Of a stretch of 64,000 bases of DNA, positions 23,717-35,700 are shown piece after piece. Positions within the stretch are counted from its first letter, which is position 1. The number at the start of each line of letters is the position of its first letter. A model generated the notes under the pieces. That model did not search any database, was not told where the DNA came from, and saw nothing but the letters and a program-made list of their open reading frames with translations. Source of the stretch: Puffinus mauretanicus (taxonomy: Eukaryota; Chordata; Aves; Procellariiformes; Procellariidae); assembly GCA_023333565.1 (NCBI GenBank), contig JAJKFH010003762.1, positions 310,001 through 374,000 on the forward strand, given 5' to 3'. The position numbers and the translations under genes are program-made.

Positions 23717-26700
23717 AAGAGACACTATGTTTGCGAGGCAGACCAAACACTGCATCAGCCCTTGCTTAGAATGACATAGAACTAATTTCTAGCTTTACCA
23801 TTTGAAAATGATGAATAAAACTTCCTTGAAAAAAAGACTATGGGGAAATATTATCTTTAGCTTATTCTCCTCTTATGCCTTCCCACAAGGTGGATCTGGC
23901 ACATTTACTAGACCAGTTCCCTACAGCTGAATCAGGCATTCATTTCAGTGGGAGCTGCTGAAAGCAGTCTGTTTTGAAAATGAGACTAATTTTTTTTTTT
24001 TGATTGATTGATATTGATCTGAAGATGTGCACTTTCCAATTTCTAAGAAGTATTAATTTTTCTGGCAGGCTGCATTATCTCCCAAAATGTTTCTTTTACT
24101 TAGCAGACTAATCATAATTCTGTAAATAATATATTCACACATATATATTAATTTAATAGAATTGATTCACTTTTTGCAATGTGTTCATGGGTTAAACTTA
24201 CAATGTGTATTTCATCTCTTACAGTTTATCTTGTGTCTTGTATGAGCATATAGGAAACATTTATTATCTCTTAATTACTGTCAACACAGTGAGTTGTTTT
24301 TGGCTTAACATCTTGTAGGTTAAATCAATGACATAAGCAATTCCAGAGTGCACTCCTGTGATTTTATCCGAGTTTACTCCTTTTCAATAATATTGTTCCA
24401 CACAGCTTTATAATATAAAGGCACCCAGGGATTTATTTGTGCTTTGCAGTATTGCCAATTATTTCATACACAAATGCTTTTAACATCCCTGTGATGTTAA
24501 ATGTCCCTTTTTCAATCTTTTTAAAAACACTTTTGTGTAAATGAATGTACTCGCTAGTAGACTCATCTTACCCTCTCTGAAAGAAAATTTGAAGTTTTCT
24601 GGATGTGTGTTGTGCTGCACTGTTAAGAACCATGACTACCATTTATTCTTTTTTAAGAGCTATGATACAGAAACCAGCTTAATATAATTTAGTATTGCTT
24701 CAGGTCTCATTAGTTTGCACACACATAACCTCTTCCATTCCTCTATGCCTTCTGGGTTTGGCTGCCAAGAAATGAAGGAAAACCATCACCCATACAAATT
24801 GAAGAAACCTCAAATAATGACAACTACTGTATTGCACTCACCACTTGCATACATACAGAAAAAGTGGTTCAGTGTGCAATCTCATCATTGGTTACATTCC
24901 ACAAAAATACATTCAAAATTTACATGAAAGGAGGAGGCTTCTACAGAACAGACTAGAGCTTTTCCAATAATCAATTTTCCTGTATCCTAAGGCAAGAAAC
25001 TAAGGTTGATTGCTCAGTTGCTCTAAGTCTTACTGCATTGTTATTTATAAGTGATTTAGAGTAATATAAAGCAGAAATAATTTCCTTTATAAATTGGTTT
25101 GCCATTCCTATACAGAAATATGAAACAAATCTATAGTAGAGATATTTTGTTCTTCTTTCTTTGAATCCTGATACTAATTTTTTCTGCCTATTGATCTGTT
25201 TACAATATTTCTTTTGGAAGTTTGTGTGCTGCTTTCCTCAGTTGTTCGATAAATCTATTTTTCCCAGGTTAACATTTTGGTCAAATTCTCAACAACTCTG
25301 GAAATGGAAATAACTTTATTGGTTTCGGTAAAGCTATGGCAATTGACACACATTAGGATTTCATTCTGCTCTTTAAAGAAGAATAAAAGCACAAGAAAAA
25401 GTAGAGTATTTCAAACTACATCCTGCCTGTTTACTTCAGGATCCAGTAAATTCCAGTAAAAGTATTGCTGTAAGAGAGGGTCATAGATTATAATTTTCCT
25501 TTTTTAAAAAAGCTCTGAAAATACTGCCTTAGTTTACCATTTTGAGAACTGCATTTACTATTTTTAGTCTTCTATCTACTACAAGTGTGTTACAGACCTC
25601 AATTAGCATATGATATTATTCACAGTCTCTGAGCTGAGTATTTCACTAAGACTGAGATATCATTTGTCCAGCAGTTGCTCCCATGATAACTATTTTATGG
25701 TCTCAGCATTTCCAACTTTTATGCATCAGTATGACATCTTTACATTTTTTACTGTTTAAGTTTTTGTGTTTGGCACTGGTTTAGATGTTAACATCCTACC
25801 TCTCAATGCACAAAAAATTTGTCTCTAATTGTATTTTTTTCCCCTGTTGGATATTTGTTGCTGTGGCATAAAAATATCACAAATAATATTTACAGGGAGT
25901 GCCTAACAGCATATATAGATCAGGACATATTTTGCTAAACAAACTTCAGAGCTGACTAGTTCTGGCTCTTTTTTTTTTTGTGTGTTTTATTAATGTCCTT
26001 TACATTTCAAATCTCCTGTGATTCAACTGCTTACTAATCCGGGAGAAAATAGTCTGAAAGACCTTTTCACTAATTATTGTATACTGCATCCTGAGGGAGG
26101 TCGTTTGGGGGTAAATGGTCAAAGCTAACCATCTGTGCCCTACAAAGGATTTTTTTGCTGTGTACTTCCTCTTTACTTTACTGACTATGCCTTTAACTCA
26201 TTAATTTTGCCACTACCAAAACTTGGGGCTTCTCTATTTATCAATCACATTGTTTGTCAAGCAAATGCAGCATTAATGTCATATATGCTTCCATCAGGAT
26301 AACATTAAGTTGATCTTTCATAATTTAATAAGTGATTGATACCTTGAAAAGACTGACATTACATGGAAGGATGTAAAAAGAAAGCAGCATGTATTAGCTT
26401 TCTTTTCTGGCTGGATTTTGCCAGCAGGTAAAAAATGCGTAAGAGAGAACCTGAATTGACAGGCAAGAGGTAAGTTTAACCGATGAAGTAAGCAACATGT
26501 TTGCTGTCCTGGTCTCTCAATCATGTAAATAGGGAGCTAGCACCCCTATTTCAAGCAGAGCTATTAATGGAGGAGGCCTGTGGTGATGGAGTATGCATTG
26601 TTCTGAGACTGTGACTGACAAATTAGTGAAAGCAGACGGACTAAAAGGAAAGCTCTTAATTTACAATATTCATACTTATATTCAACTAGTAATATTTATC

Positions 26701-29700
26701 CCTAAATACTGCAGCACTTCTGTTGGGCTTCACTGCTACTGTGACTGTAAGGTTCTTTGGAAAGGTATAAGATCATTCTTTGCACCAAGGACAAACTTCT
26801 CAGGTCTATAGCCAAGTATAGGACACATCTTCATAAGGCAGTGGTATGAGCCCCAGGCCTCAAGCATGTTTTGCAAAAAAAGGTCAAAGGAAATATTTAA
26901 CTTCTTACATTTCAAATTCTGATGTTTAAGGTATTGAGTGGAATAGCAATGACTCTGTGACCTTTTGGCAAAATTTTCAAATAGGCATTGCAAACTTTAT
27001 TTTCTGGCATAAATGCCAGTTAGTGAGAGCATATAGGAGAAGAAAGTCCTACTGGATGACCGTCAAAAGCAAATGAACAAGTATTTAAGCAAACCAAGAA
27101 CACATAAATGGATAAGTGATTAAACTGAGAGTTTCCTACCATGCTGATTACCAAGAATACTCTTTTGAAGGTCAACACTACTCACATACGAGCAGAATAA
27201 GCTAGGTAGAATAGTACTCCACAGGAGAGTTGCCACTATACAATAAAAACAAGGAAAGCTGTTCTTGGGGGCGGGGGGGTGAAAGGGAAGTAATCAAATA
27301 GGAATAATATTTAAAGAATGCCCAGTTTTAAAATAGCAGCTGCAAAAAAGCTTTAGCCTGTCTAACTCTAGCTAAATACAAAACTTCTGAGAAAGCACTT
27401 TAGCTTTGTGGAATAAAGGCTTGAAGACATAACAATCTAAGGTGTGTTTTGGCTCTCAGCCAGGCAAGCATTCAAGCATGTGATTCAGTTTAACATTCAG
27501 TAATTCCACGGACTTCCTTTCTGGATCAGTAAGTACAAGCTAGACAGAAACATGGAAAGCTCGCTCTTCGCCTTCAAGCCTTGAGGAGGAGAGCTGCTGG
27601 TAACACCTGATGGAGCTTGAGGGCTGATTTCTTAGGCTTCTATGCAAAGGTGGGTAGGAAGGGAGAAGAGGAACTAAAATGGCTGTGGAATCATAATGGA
27701 TTCAGGCACCACGATAGCAAAGAATCAACTTTTTAATGGTTGCTGCATCAAACGTTGTTCAAAACAGAACTTACCAGAGCTGTAAAATATGTTTCTTTGA
27801 TAGATGGGAATAATCTGTAGAAACTGGGAAAGGATTTAAGGATTTAAGGATCTAGTACTAGATCCCATCATAGAAAAATATTACCTTCTGTTGATATTGG
27901 TAACACACAAATGAAATTACTCTCAAGGTGTGTTTAGAGGGCTGCACCTATAGGTAGCATCTGTTACAGAGTTTCTTATTGTCTCAGAGTACATTAATGT
28001 GGTTCTCTGTTTTTATCTCTGAATTCTATCCCATCAGAATAAATACATTCTGGCACCCTGAAAAACATTCAGGGTTTTTGTTTGTTTGTTTGTTTGCCTT
28101 TGGTAGTTCCCTCTAAACTGTCTAGAATAACTTAGGAATGAAGAGCAGAGAGATCCTTCAATGAGTCTGCTGCTTTGACTTGCAGTGTTTTCCAGCATTT
28201 ACTCCATAACAAGGCACTAAGAATATGTCTTTCCTCTAAAACTTATTTACAATCCATGAAAATTTGATTTCAAAATTACTTATTTAAGGGCTCAATACTG
28301 AAACATCTATCTAGTTCAGAAGTATTGCTTTCTTTATGGGCTCCATTCCTTTTTTAGTCACTTCCATTAGTTTATGGAATCTTTACTCTCCATGGCTTCT
28401 CTCCTGAAAAAAAAATCTTTAAAAAAAAAAAAAAGCTTTTTTTTTTACAAGACTAGGATACAAATGGGAAAAACATCTGATTTTCTTCCCAATCTTATAG
28501 ATTCTGACATGAAAAATGTTCTCTATGCTTCTGAGCATAGAGAAGGAGCTTAAATATTATGCACAATACACAACCTTAAATAGATGCAGCACTCTAGTTG
28601 TGCAGCTACTTGATGATTTGTCCCCTTAAAAGGGATTGCCCTAGCACAAGGGGACAGAACAATTAATTAGTGGAGCCAACAAACAGAGAACAGCAGAACA
28701 GGAGCTGTAGGATGAGATTTTGTGTTGAGGAGGCAGAGTTCTCTGAAGGAGGCTATAATTATTATGGCAAAGGAGACACTGAAGGAGAAGAATTGCAGAA
28801 ACAACACAGATGAATGGGTGTAGAACTCAGCTCTGCACGATGTAGGCAGTACTTGAATATGGATCTGAAAAAAACACTTTATGCCTGAGATGTTGCTCAA
28901 TAAAATGTCCAAGGACTAGAGACAGCTGGAGGTGATAGTACAATTTTAGAGGGAAATTTGCAGCAGTAACAGAAAAGAAGAGAATATTTACAGCCCTTTG
29001 TTGCACAAGAAGTAAACAGTTGAGGACACACATCTGTAGAACAGGGCAGAAGTAGAGACTGACTAAAATAGGATAAATAATGTGCAAGAAGAGGTATATT
29101 GCAGAATGAAGAGAATGAAGATGAGAAATGGGTAGAAACAAAACATTACGTGGCAACAAATAAGGGAAGAACAACACATCAAACACACAAAAAAGAGAGG
29201 GAAACCAAGAAGCCAAGGATGAACAAAAATGGAATACAGGGTGTCCTAAGAGGGAACAGTCTGAGGAGGATGATTTGCTTACAGGAGTAAGGAATGGAAG
29301 GACTAGTGATGCCTATCAGCACCGTTGAGCCTAGCCAGAAAGCCCAGAGGCAAAAGGAGAAAGGACTGATCAAGAAAAAAGCTGTGTGCTAGAGGTTAAG
29401 AAGTTAGGGATAAATTAAGAGTAACCAAAAATTAAGCACGTTAGATTTTGGGATTTGGGGTTTTTTTTTGAGGGAGAGGGTTTTTTTCAAATAGTGAAAG
29501 ATTCTTTAGACATTCCAGGATTCTGAAAGAAATGGACATAAAGTTCTGGCACGGGAACATATTATTGAAGGATGAGCCACCAGCGCGATACAGTCACGAA
29601 GAAAACACTGGCACTAGCCATCTCCCTATTTCCCATGGAAGGTGAAAATATTAGTACCAGTTTCTAAATCCTTTGTGAGATCTCAGTATGTTGTATGCTT

Positions 29701-32700
29701 CTGGTCACTTGTTTTCAAGAAAAATGAAGCAGATGAGGACTGCTAGGAAGATGATGGAAATGGAGGCAAATGTCTTCAAGAGATTGCATTGTATAATTGT
29801 AGTGGGTTGGCCCTGGCTGGCAGCTAAGCTGCCACCCAGTCACTTGCTCACTCCCCGCCCCAGCCAGACAGGAGAGAGAACTGGAAGGGTAAAAGTGAGA
29901 AAAACTCAGGGATTGAGATAAAGACAGTTTAATAAGTAAAGAAAAAAAGACAAAAAGAACCCCAAATAATGCAAAAGCAAACACTCATCAGCTCCCACCA
30001 GCACACCAACGCCCAGCCAGTCTTCGAGCAAACGTTACCTTTGAACTCCCACCCTCCTTTTAATGCTGGGTATGATGTTATATGGTGTGATGTATCTCTC
30101 TGCTCAGTTTGGGTCAGCTGTCCTGGCCATGTCATCTCTCAACCTCTTGTGCACCCCAGCCTACTTGTTGGGGGGGGTAGGGGTGAGCAGAGTGAGAAAA
30201 AGAGACGGCCTTGCAAGCACTGTTCAGCAATAGCTAAAACATTGGTGAGTTATCAACACTGTTTTGGTCACAAATCTAAAACATAGCACCACACCAGCTA
30301 CTATAAAAAAAATTAACTCCATCCCGACCAGACCTAGTACAATACTCTAGCAAAATGGAGGCTGAGAGAAGACTGCTGTCCACTTACTTATCAAAGAGGG
30401 ATCCCAATGAAGGAAGGAGCTGTTTTAGACTGAAGAACAGTATTGAAGCATATGCACACATAAACAAGCAACGGTCAAGGACTTGTAAGTTCAGGATGTA
30501 AATTCTCTAACTAAGAATAAAAATGCAGTTCAAAATAAGCAACAAAAAATAGTGGACCTTTGCAGGTAAAACCAACTTGCACAGGAACTAAACTTTCTTA
30601 GTTATAAATATCACATCTCAAGGATTCACTGAGAAATTTATAAGCAAATCTTAATAAAGACATTTAGATATATGGTATGTAGGCAGAAACATGTAATTTT
30701 AGCTTTCAGTATTTTCCTTCACATGTAACTTAAATATTGTAAAGATATATGAATATCTTCTTTTGATTTAGATTATAGTTTTTGTGACAGCCAAACCAGC
30801 AAAATCAGCAACTGTTTTTGCCTTGTTAAAGAAAAGTTTTGTCATTTGCTTATACATTTGCTTCCTTAAACAGAAAACAGTACTATTGTGGTGTAGATTT
30901 TACTCAGTGGTAACTGACTCTTGAAGTGCTTCATTTTTACATCATTATAAGAAAACAGCATTCTTTTTCCAAACAGATTATTGTGTATATCATAATTCTC
31001 AAATGCATTTTGGAATAACATATATTCACTCACAAAGGCTTTAATCCTTAACCTAGAGTTGCAGGTTATCAGGACATAAGCTACAGATAAAAATATCTAT
31101 GTATTTAAATATGAGCTGCTCCCTTGTCCAAAGTTCAAGCTTCCATAAAACAGGAGTAAGTATCACAGACGTAATGAAGACAGAGAGGAATTGGTTAATG
31201 ATTAAACAGAATAAGAAATGAAAAACTGACACTAGCCAAAGGAAATTTTTTAATTACAACAATGTGTGACAAGAATAATTTGTCAAAACATGTAAGTGAA
31301 CTAACATTTCTTGTGTTGTTGAATAATAGTTTGGATGAAATGATTAAGAAATTCAAGTAGAAAATGGCCCTGAATTGCTGGAAGGCATGTGTGAGGTGAT
31401 CTACTGGATGTTAAGAACCACTTTATCTATAAACAAATGGAATACCTTTTAGAATATGCATGTAGTATATTTTTTATATATTTGCAATCAGTACAGGTTC
31501 TCTATTACTTCTAAAACTAAGCTTTTATTTTAAATTAGCAATGATTATTTCATTACAATAAAATAGTTACCTACCATATTTAAGAAAACCAAAGATCAAG
31601 ACAACTTTATTAATCATTAAGAACACAGTGTTCCATTGTCATCACAGTGAACAATTATTAAAAAAAGGAAACAAATGACAAACTAATGATAACCCTGGCC
31701 CATTATTCATTAGGTACTTAATGTATTATTTTCCTCACCTTGAACACTTTGTTCTACAGCATAGATTTGACAATGCATTTGGACTGGAACTCCCTCTCAA
31801 ATCAGCTTTTTAAGGCCCCATAATACTAATTATGAAACACAAAGCTGGTAAGTGCTTATGGACCCAACATAAATCTTTCATATTTTCATTTGTAGCCATC
31901 TCATCTCATTTTATAAAAACTGGCTTATAAAATGATCAAAATGTTTTCCTACTGTGAAATGTTTCTAATACATTTAAAATAACTTTGTTAAAACATGTTT
32001 TAAAAAAATTAAACATGGGATTAAAACATGTTTTCTTCAGCTGTGTCCAACAAATCAGATTTTAAATTTCTTTAAATGTACTTTGAGTTTCCCCATAAGG
32101 CTACATTTGAACTTCAATTAAATAAAAAAAAAAAGCCAAAAAACAAAATAGGACATTTTTTAAGGATTGGCAAATAAAATCAAAACTGTTAGTATGCAAA
32201 TTTAAAAAACAAACAAACAAACAAACAAACAAACCCAACCCAAACAAAAACACCATGACAAATTTCAGATCAAACAATATTAACTGTGGAAAGGTTAGTG
32301 TATTTCTGTCATACTATAACAAAATGATTTAGCTCTTTTGACCATAGCCAAGCAGTTAATATTTCTTTCCCATTACATTCTTGTATGTTTGGAAAATATT
32401 TATTGTATTTATATACATAATATTTTGGTTTTAATACTCACATATTTTCGATTTCCATTTGTTGTGGAAACAGTGACAGCTTGAGCCTTGTATTTAGACA
32501 CACTTTGGGTAACAATAACACGGCATGTTCCGTACTGAAATAGTTCAGAAGATGGATGCGATATTACTTGCTCTGGCCTTACTTTAATTTAGATTATCTA
32601 TTTATCATTCACTTACATACTTCTTACTTAACAGCTTTTGGACACATGGGTGATAAAAGGGTCTGGCACTGCTTTTCATTATTGAGTGTGGGAATTTATG

Positions 32701-35700
32701 TAGTGATTAGGTTACTATGCTATTTCGGCTATATCTTTGGGTTTTGGAAACAAAATAATTGGAAACAATACAATTGCAACATATTTAAAACATTTTCTAT
32801 TTAAGAGAGTAACAAATATTTGTTACAAATACTCTTCAGAAGTCCCCTGTGACACATGTAAATATTAGTCTCCTGGCTTTGCCAGTAGATGCTTTAGTAA
32901 CAGTTAGGTGGCTTTCAGCAAGTTAGCTGCAAACCTGACAATGTATGGATTGACCTCCCATTTTCATATTTTTACCACTGCACAGTGCTAGCTCTTGTTT
33001 TATTACGTTCTCTGGTCCATTTTTAAATATTCACTTGCAAGTTAGTATGTAAATAAACTACTGCTAAAACCCATTGTTTGAGTCAGTTAATAAAAAAGTG
33101 TTGCACATATGATAAGAAATAAAACCTTGGATCAAAAGTACAGTTGCAGATAATTAACCTAGCTCTGTGAAGGAACTGTATCAGCTTAAATCAAAGGGTT
33201 TGTCACTTTGGAACAAAGGTTCCCAGGCTGTGCGTGGTGAAACGTTTGCTGATGGTCAATGCACAGCTCTCAACCCCCTCCTTATTTCCAGTTGCCAGAC
33301 TCCACTGACAGAATTCTTAAATGCATCACTTCCTGCTATTAGATATACACTATGTAAAGAAGTATAAATATATACCATATCTAAATACTATATTTAAGAT
33401 CTGTACACATAAATATAGCATTTGATGTATTCGATGCAGAGTTTCATATATATGCAAACACAACATTGTAGGTAATGTTATAGTTGTCGGTAATTCATAG
33501 AATTTGGGTGGCAAAAGGTAGCTAGGGAAAGATCTCCAGGGTGGAAAACAAAACAAAAGTTCTTTAATATTGCAGTCTGCAGTATGAACACATAAATAAA
33601 TAGGGAGCCCAGGATGAGTTCAGATTTTTGCAGTGTGTCTTCAGCATCTGATTTTCTACCAACTGTTTTGTAAAGTGATTATGTATTTCTGCAAGCTACA
33701 AATCAGTTGGTCTTTCAATCTACACACAACAGGTAGTCTTGTCTTGATTGGATGTCTTGTCAAATTAGTTAATTAAGTCCATACTAAAGCAAAATTCTGT
33801 GAAATCAGATTGTGACAAGCTATCATCTTGGTTGTGTCTTTCAGAAAACACACCTGAAAAGTATATGTCTGCAATATCAGCTGTATCTTCTCCTGAACAG
33901 CCATTTCTTTTGCCTTTTAAAGAATGAGATGGGACTAATCATCTTCTTGCTATGGTAACTACAAAGTCAATGTTAATTAGATAGTAAATAGAACTTATTT
34001 ATTTTTACTATTACAGCTGTTACTTGCCTCCAGTCGCTTTAAAGAGTGGATCCTCTCCTGCCATGATATGCAGTCCCCCACTGCTTCACAGGCCACGGTC
34101 CCTTACTTTATTCCGTCTTTGACTAGGTTCAGTCTGGTCAAGAATGCATCTTGGCCCTAATCTCCGTGATAACCCTCAAGTTGTTGGAATTGTTGCATTT
34201 AAAGACCTCCATCAATTGCCATATGTCTTTGCAATGAAAAAACCACTACATGTGAACATTTTTAAATATGTATGCTGAATTATGTATGTGAGACGCCTCC
34301 TTCCATTCTCACTCCAGTTTTCTGTCTTAGAAAACTGGCCCTGCTCCTAGGGCCTACATTCCCCACTTGTTTTCTCCTTGTGGCCCTTCAGTCAAATCTC
34401 TTTGCTAAGGTCTGATATTTCTTCTCTCTCTCTCCCCCTGGCAAAAACATGGTAAGTAAGTGTCCTCTGAGTCTTGTTATAACCCCGTTTTTTCCCTTTC
34501 CCAAAAATCTTGTAATTTTTGAGCCTTTGGTTAAGGCTTAAATGTTTAACAACCGCTTGTTTTAAACCAGCTTCCCAAAACAATTGGTCTGTCTTTCCCT
34601 ACATTGTCCTATATTATTTATAGTACAGCAGTACTGAAAGGCATCCAAATTAAAGATCCAAGTGGGCACACATTAAAACAATTCACATTCCAAAAATCTT
34701 CCAAAGAGAAGGAAATCTTCCTTCCACCCTTTGGTGGTTCCCTTTGGGCAAAATCTTATCCATAACAGGAGGAAGCTTTCCTGTACACAAAAAATTACAT
34801 CTAAAATGACAAATGATATTTCTACAGGGCTTAAGGTAGAAATTCCATAGTAGCAGGGGGGGAAATTTTCAGTATAAGAGACTTTGAAATTTGTGATTTT
34901 TTTGTATGCTTTAAAAGAATTGTAGGTATTTTACATTAAGTAGTTGAACCTTTCTCTTGCATTACGTTCTATAAAACTGCCCTTTTTAAAAAACACATTG
35001 ACTCTTTATACAGTGTGTAACTCTGAGATACAGTTTTAATGTTATCTATATGATTTTATGATTTGTCAAATATACTCACCCCACACATTTACTGTATGTA
35101 TATATATACATAAACAATGTATATATAGTATCCTAATAACTTCTGACTCTCTCTTCACATAAACATTGTGTATACCTACTGTTTAGCCTAAAGGTCACTG
35201 GTTTTCTTCTGTTCCAGTGCTTATGTACCAAAGACAGCAGCAGGTCATTGCAAGTGGGCGGAAGTTCTGAAAGATTTGGAGCAGATCAAGACATCCAAAG
35301 TAAGTTCATAAAAAAGTCAGCATTTCATACAATCATAGGAGCAGACATAATTAAATACTTAGCACTGTACTCAGCTAAGAAGTGTCAGTGACAGGGAGCA
35401 GGAAAAGGGATGGTGTTTGTATAATGCTGTTTCATAGGTGGAAGCAAAGGAATAGAAGGTTAAAGGGAATTGGAGTTGACCAAATACTGTGGACTCTAGA
35501 ATTAAATATTATTTTCTTTCTCACTTTTTCTAAGAAAAGGGGCAGTAGGCTTCGGAGTTAGCTGCTTTGGAGGAAGTATTATGGGACTCGATTCTGATGA
35601 GTCCTCCTCATAAGCAAGCCCGTCCTGCAGGTTATTAGGTAACTTCAAGATCCCCTGACTTGCTGGCTCCCAGTACCTGGATGGATTGAGCCTTTGAACT

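Larger units (their letters stand above)
10225..33844 (+). other. IL15: IL15 intron 1 (about 23.6 kb, phase 0)
   Basis: Bounded by GTAAGT at 10225 and CTTTCAG ending at 33844. It holds the GC-rich block 10725-11130, the frameshifted membrane-type frame 12988-13268, the antisense LTR 29798-30341 and several homopolymer or microsatellite tracts listed separately. In 11131-12987, 13269-29797 and 30342-33844 I see only AT-rich sequence with chance frames. A further small alternative exon cannot be excluded. Confidence 0.7.

Noticed and set aside
23399..23779. 126-codon plus-strand frame containing a run of phenylalanines
   Set aside because: The Phe run is simply the 27-T homopolymer; no protein family.
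29969..30286. 105-codon plus-strand frame
   Set aside because: Lies wholly inside the antisense LTR at 29798-30341, which does not encode proteins.
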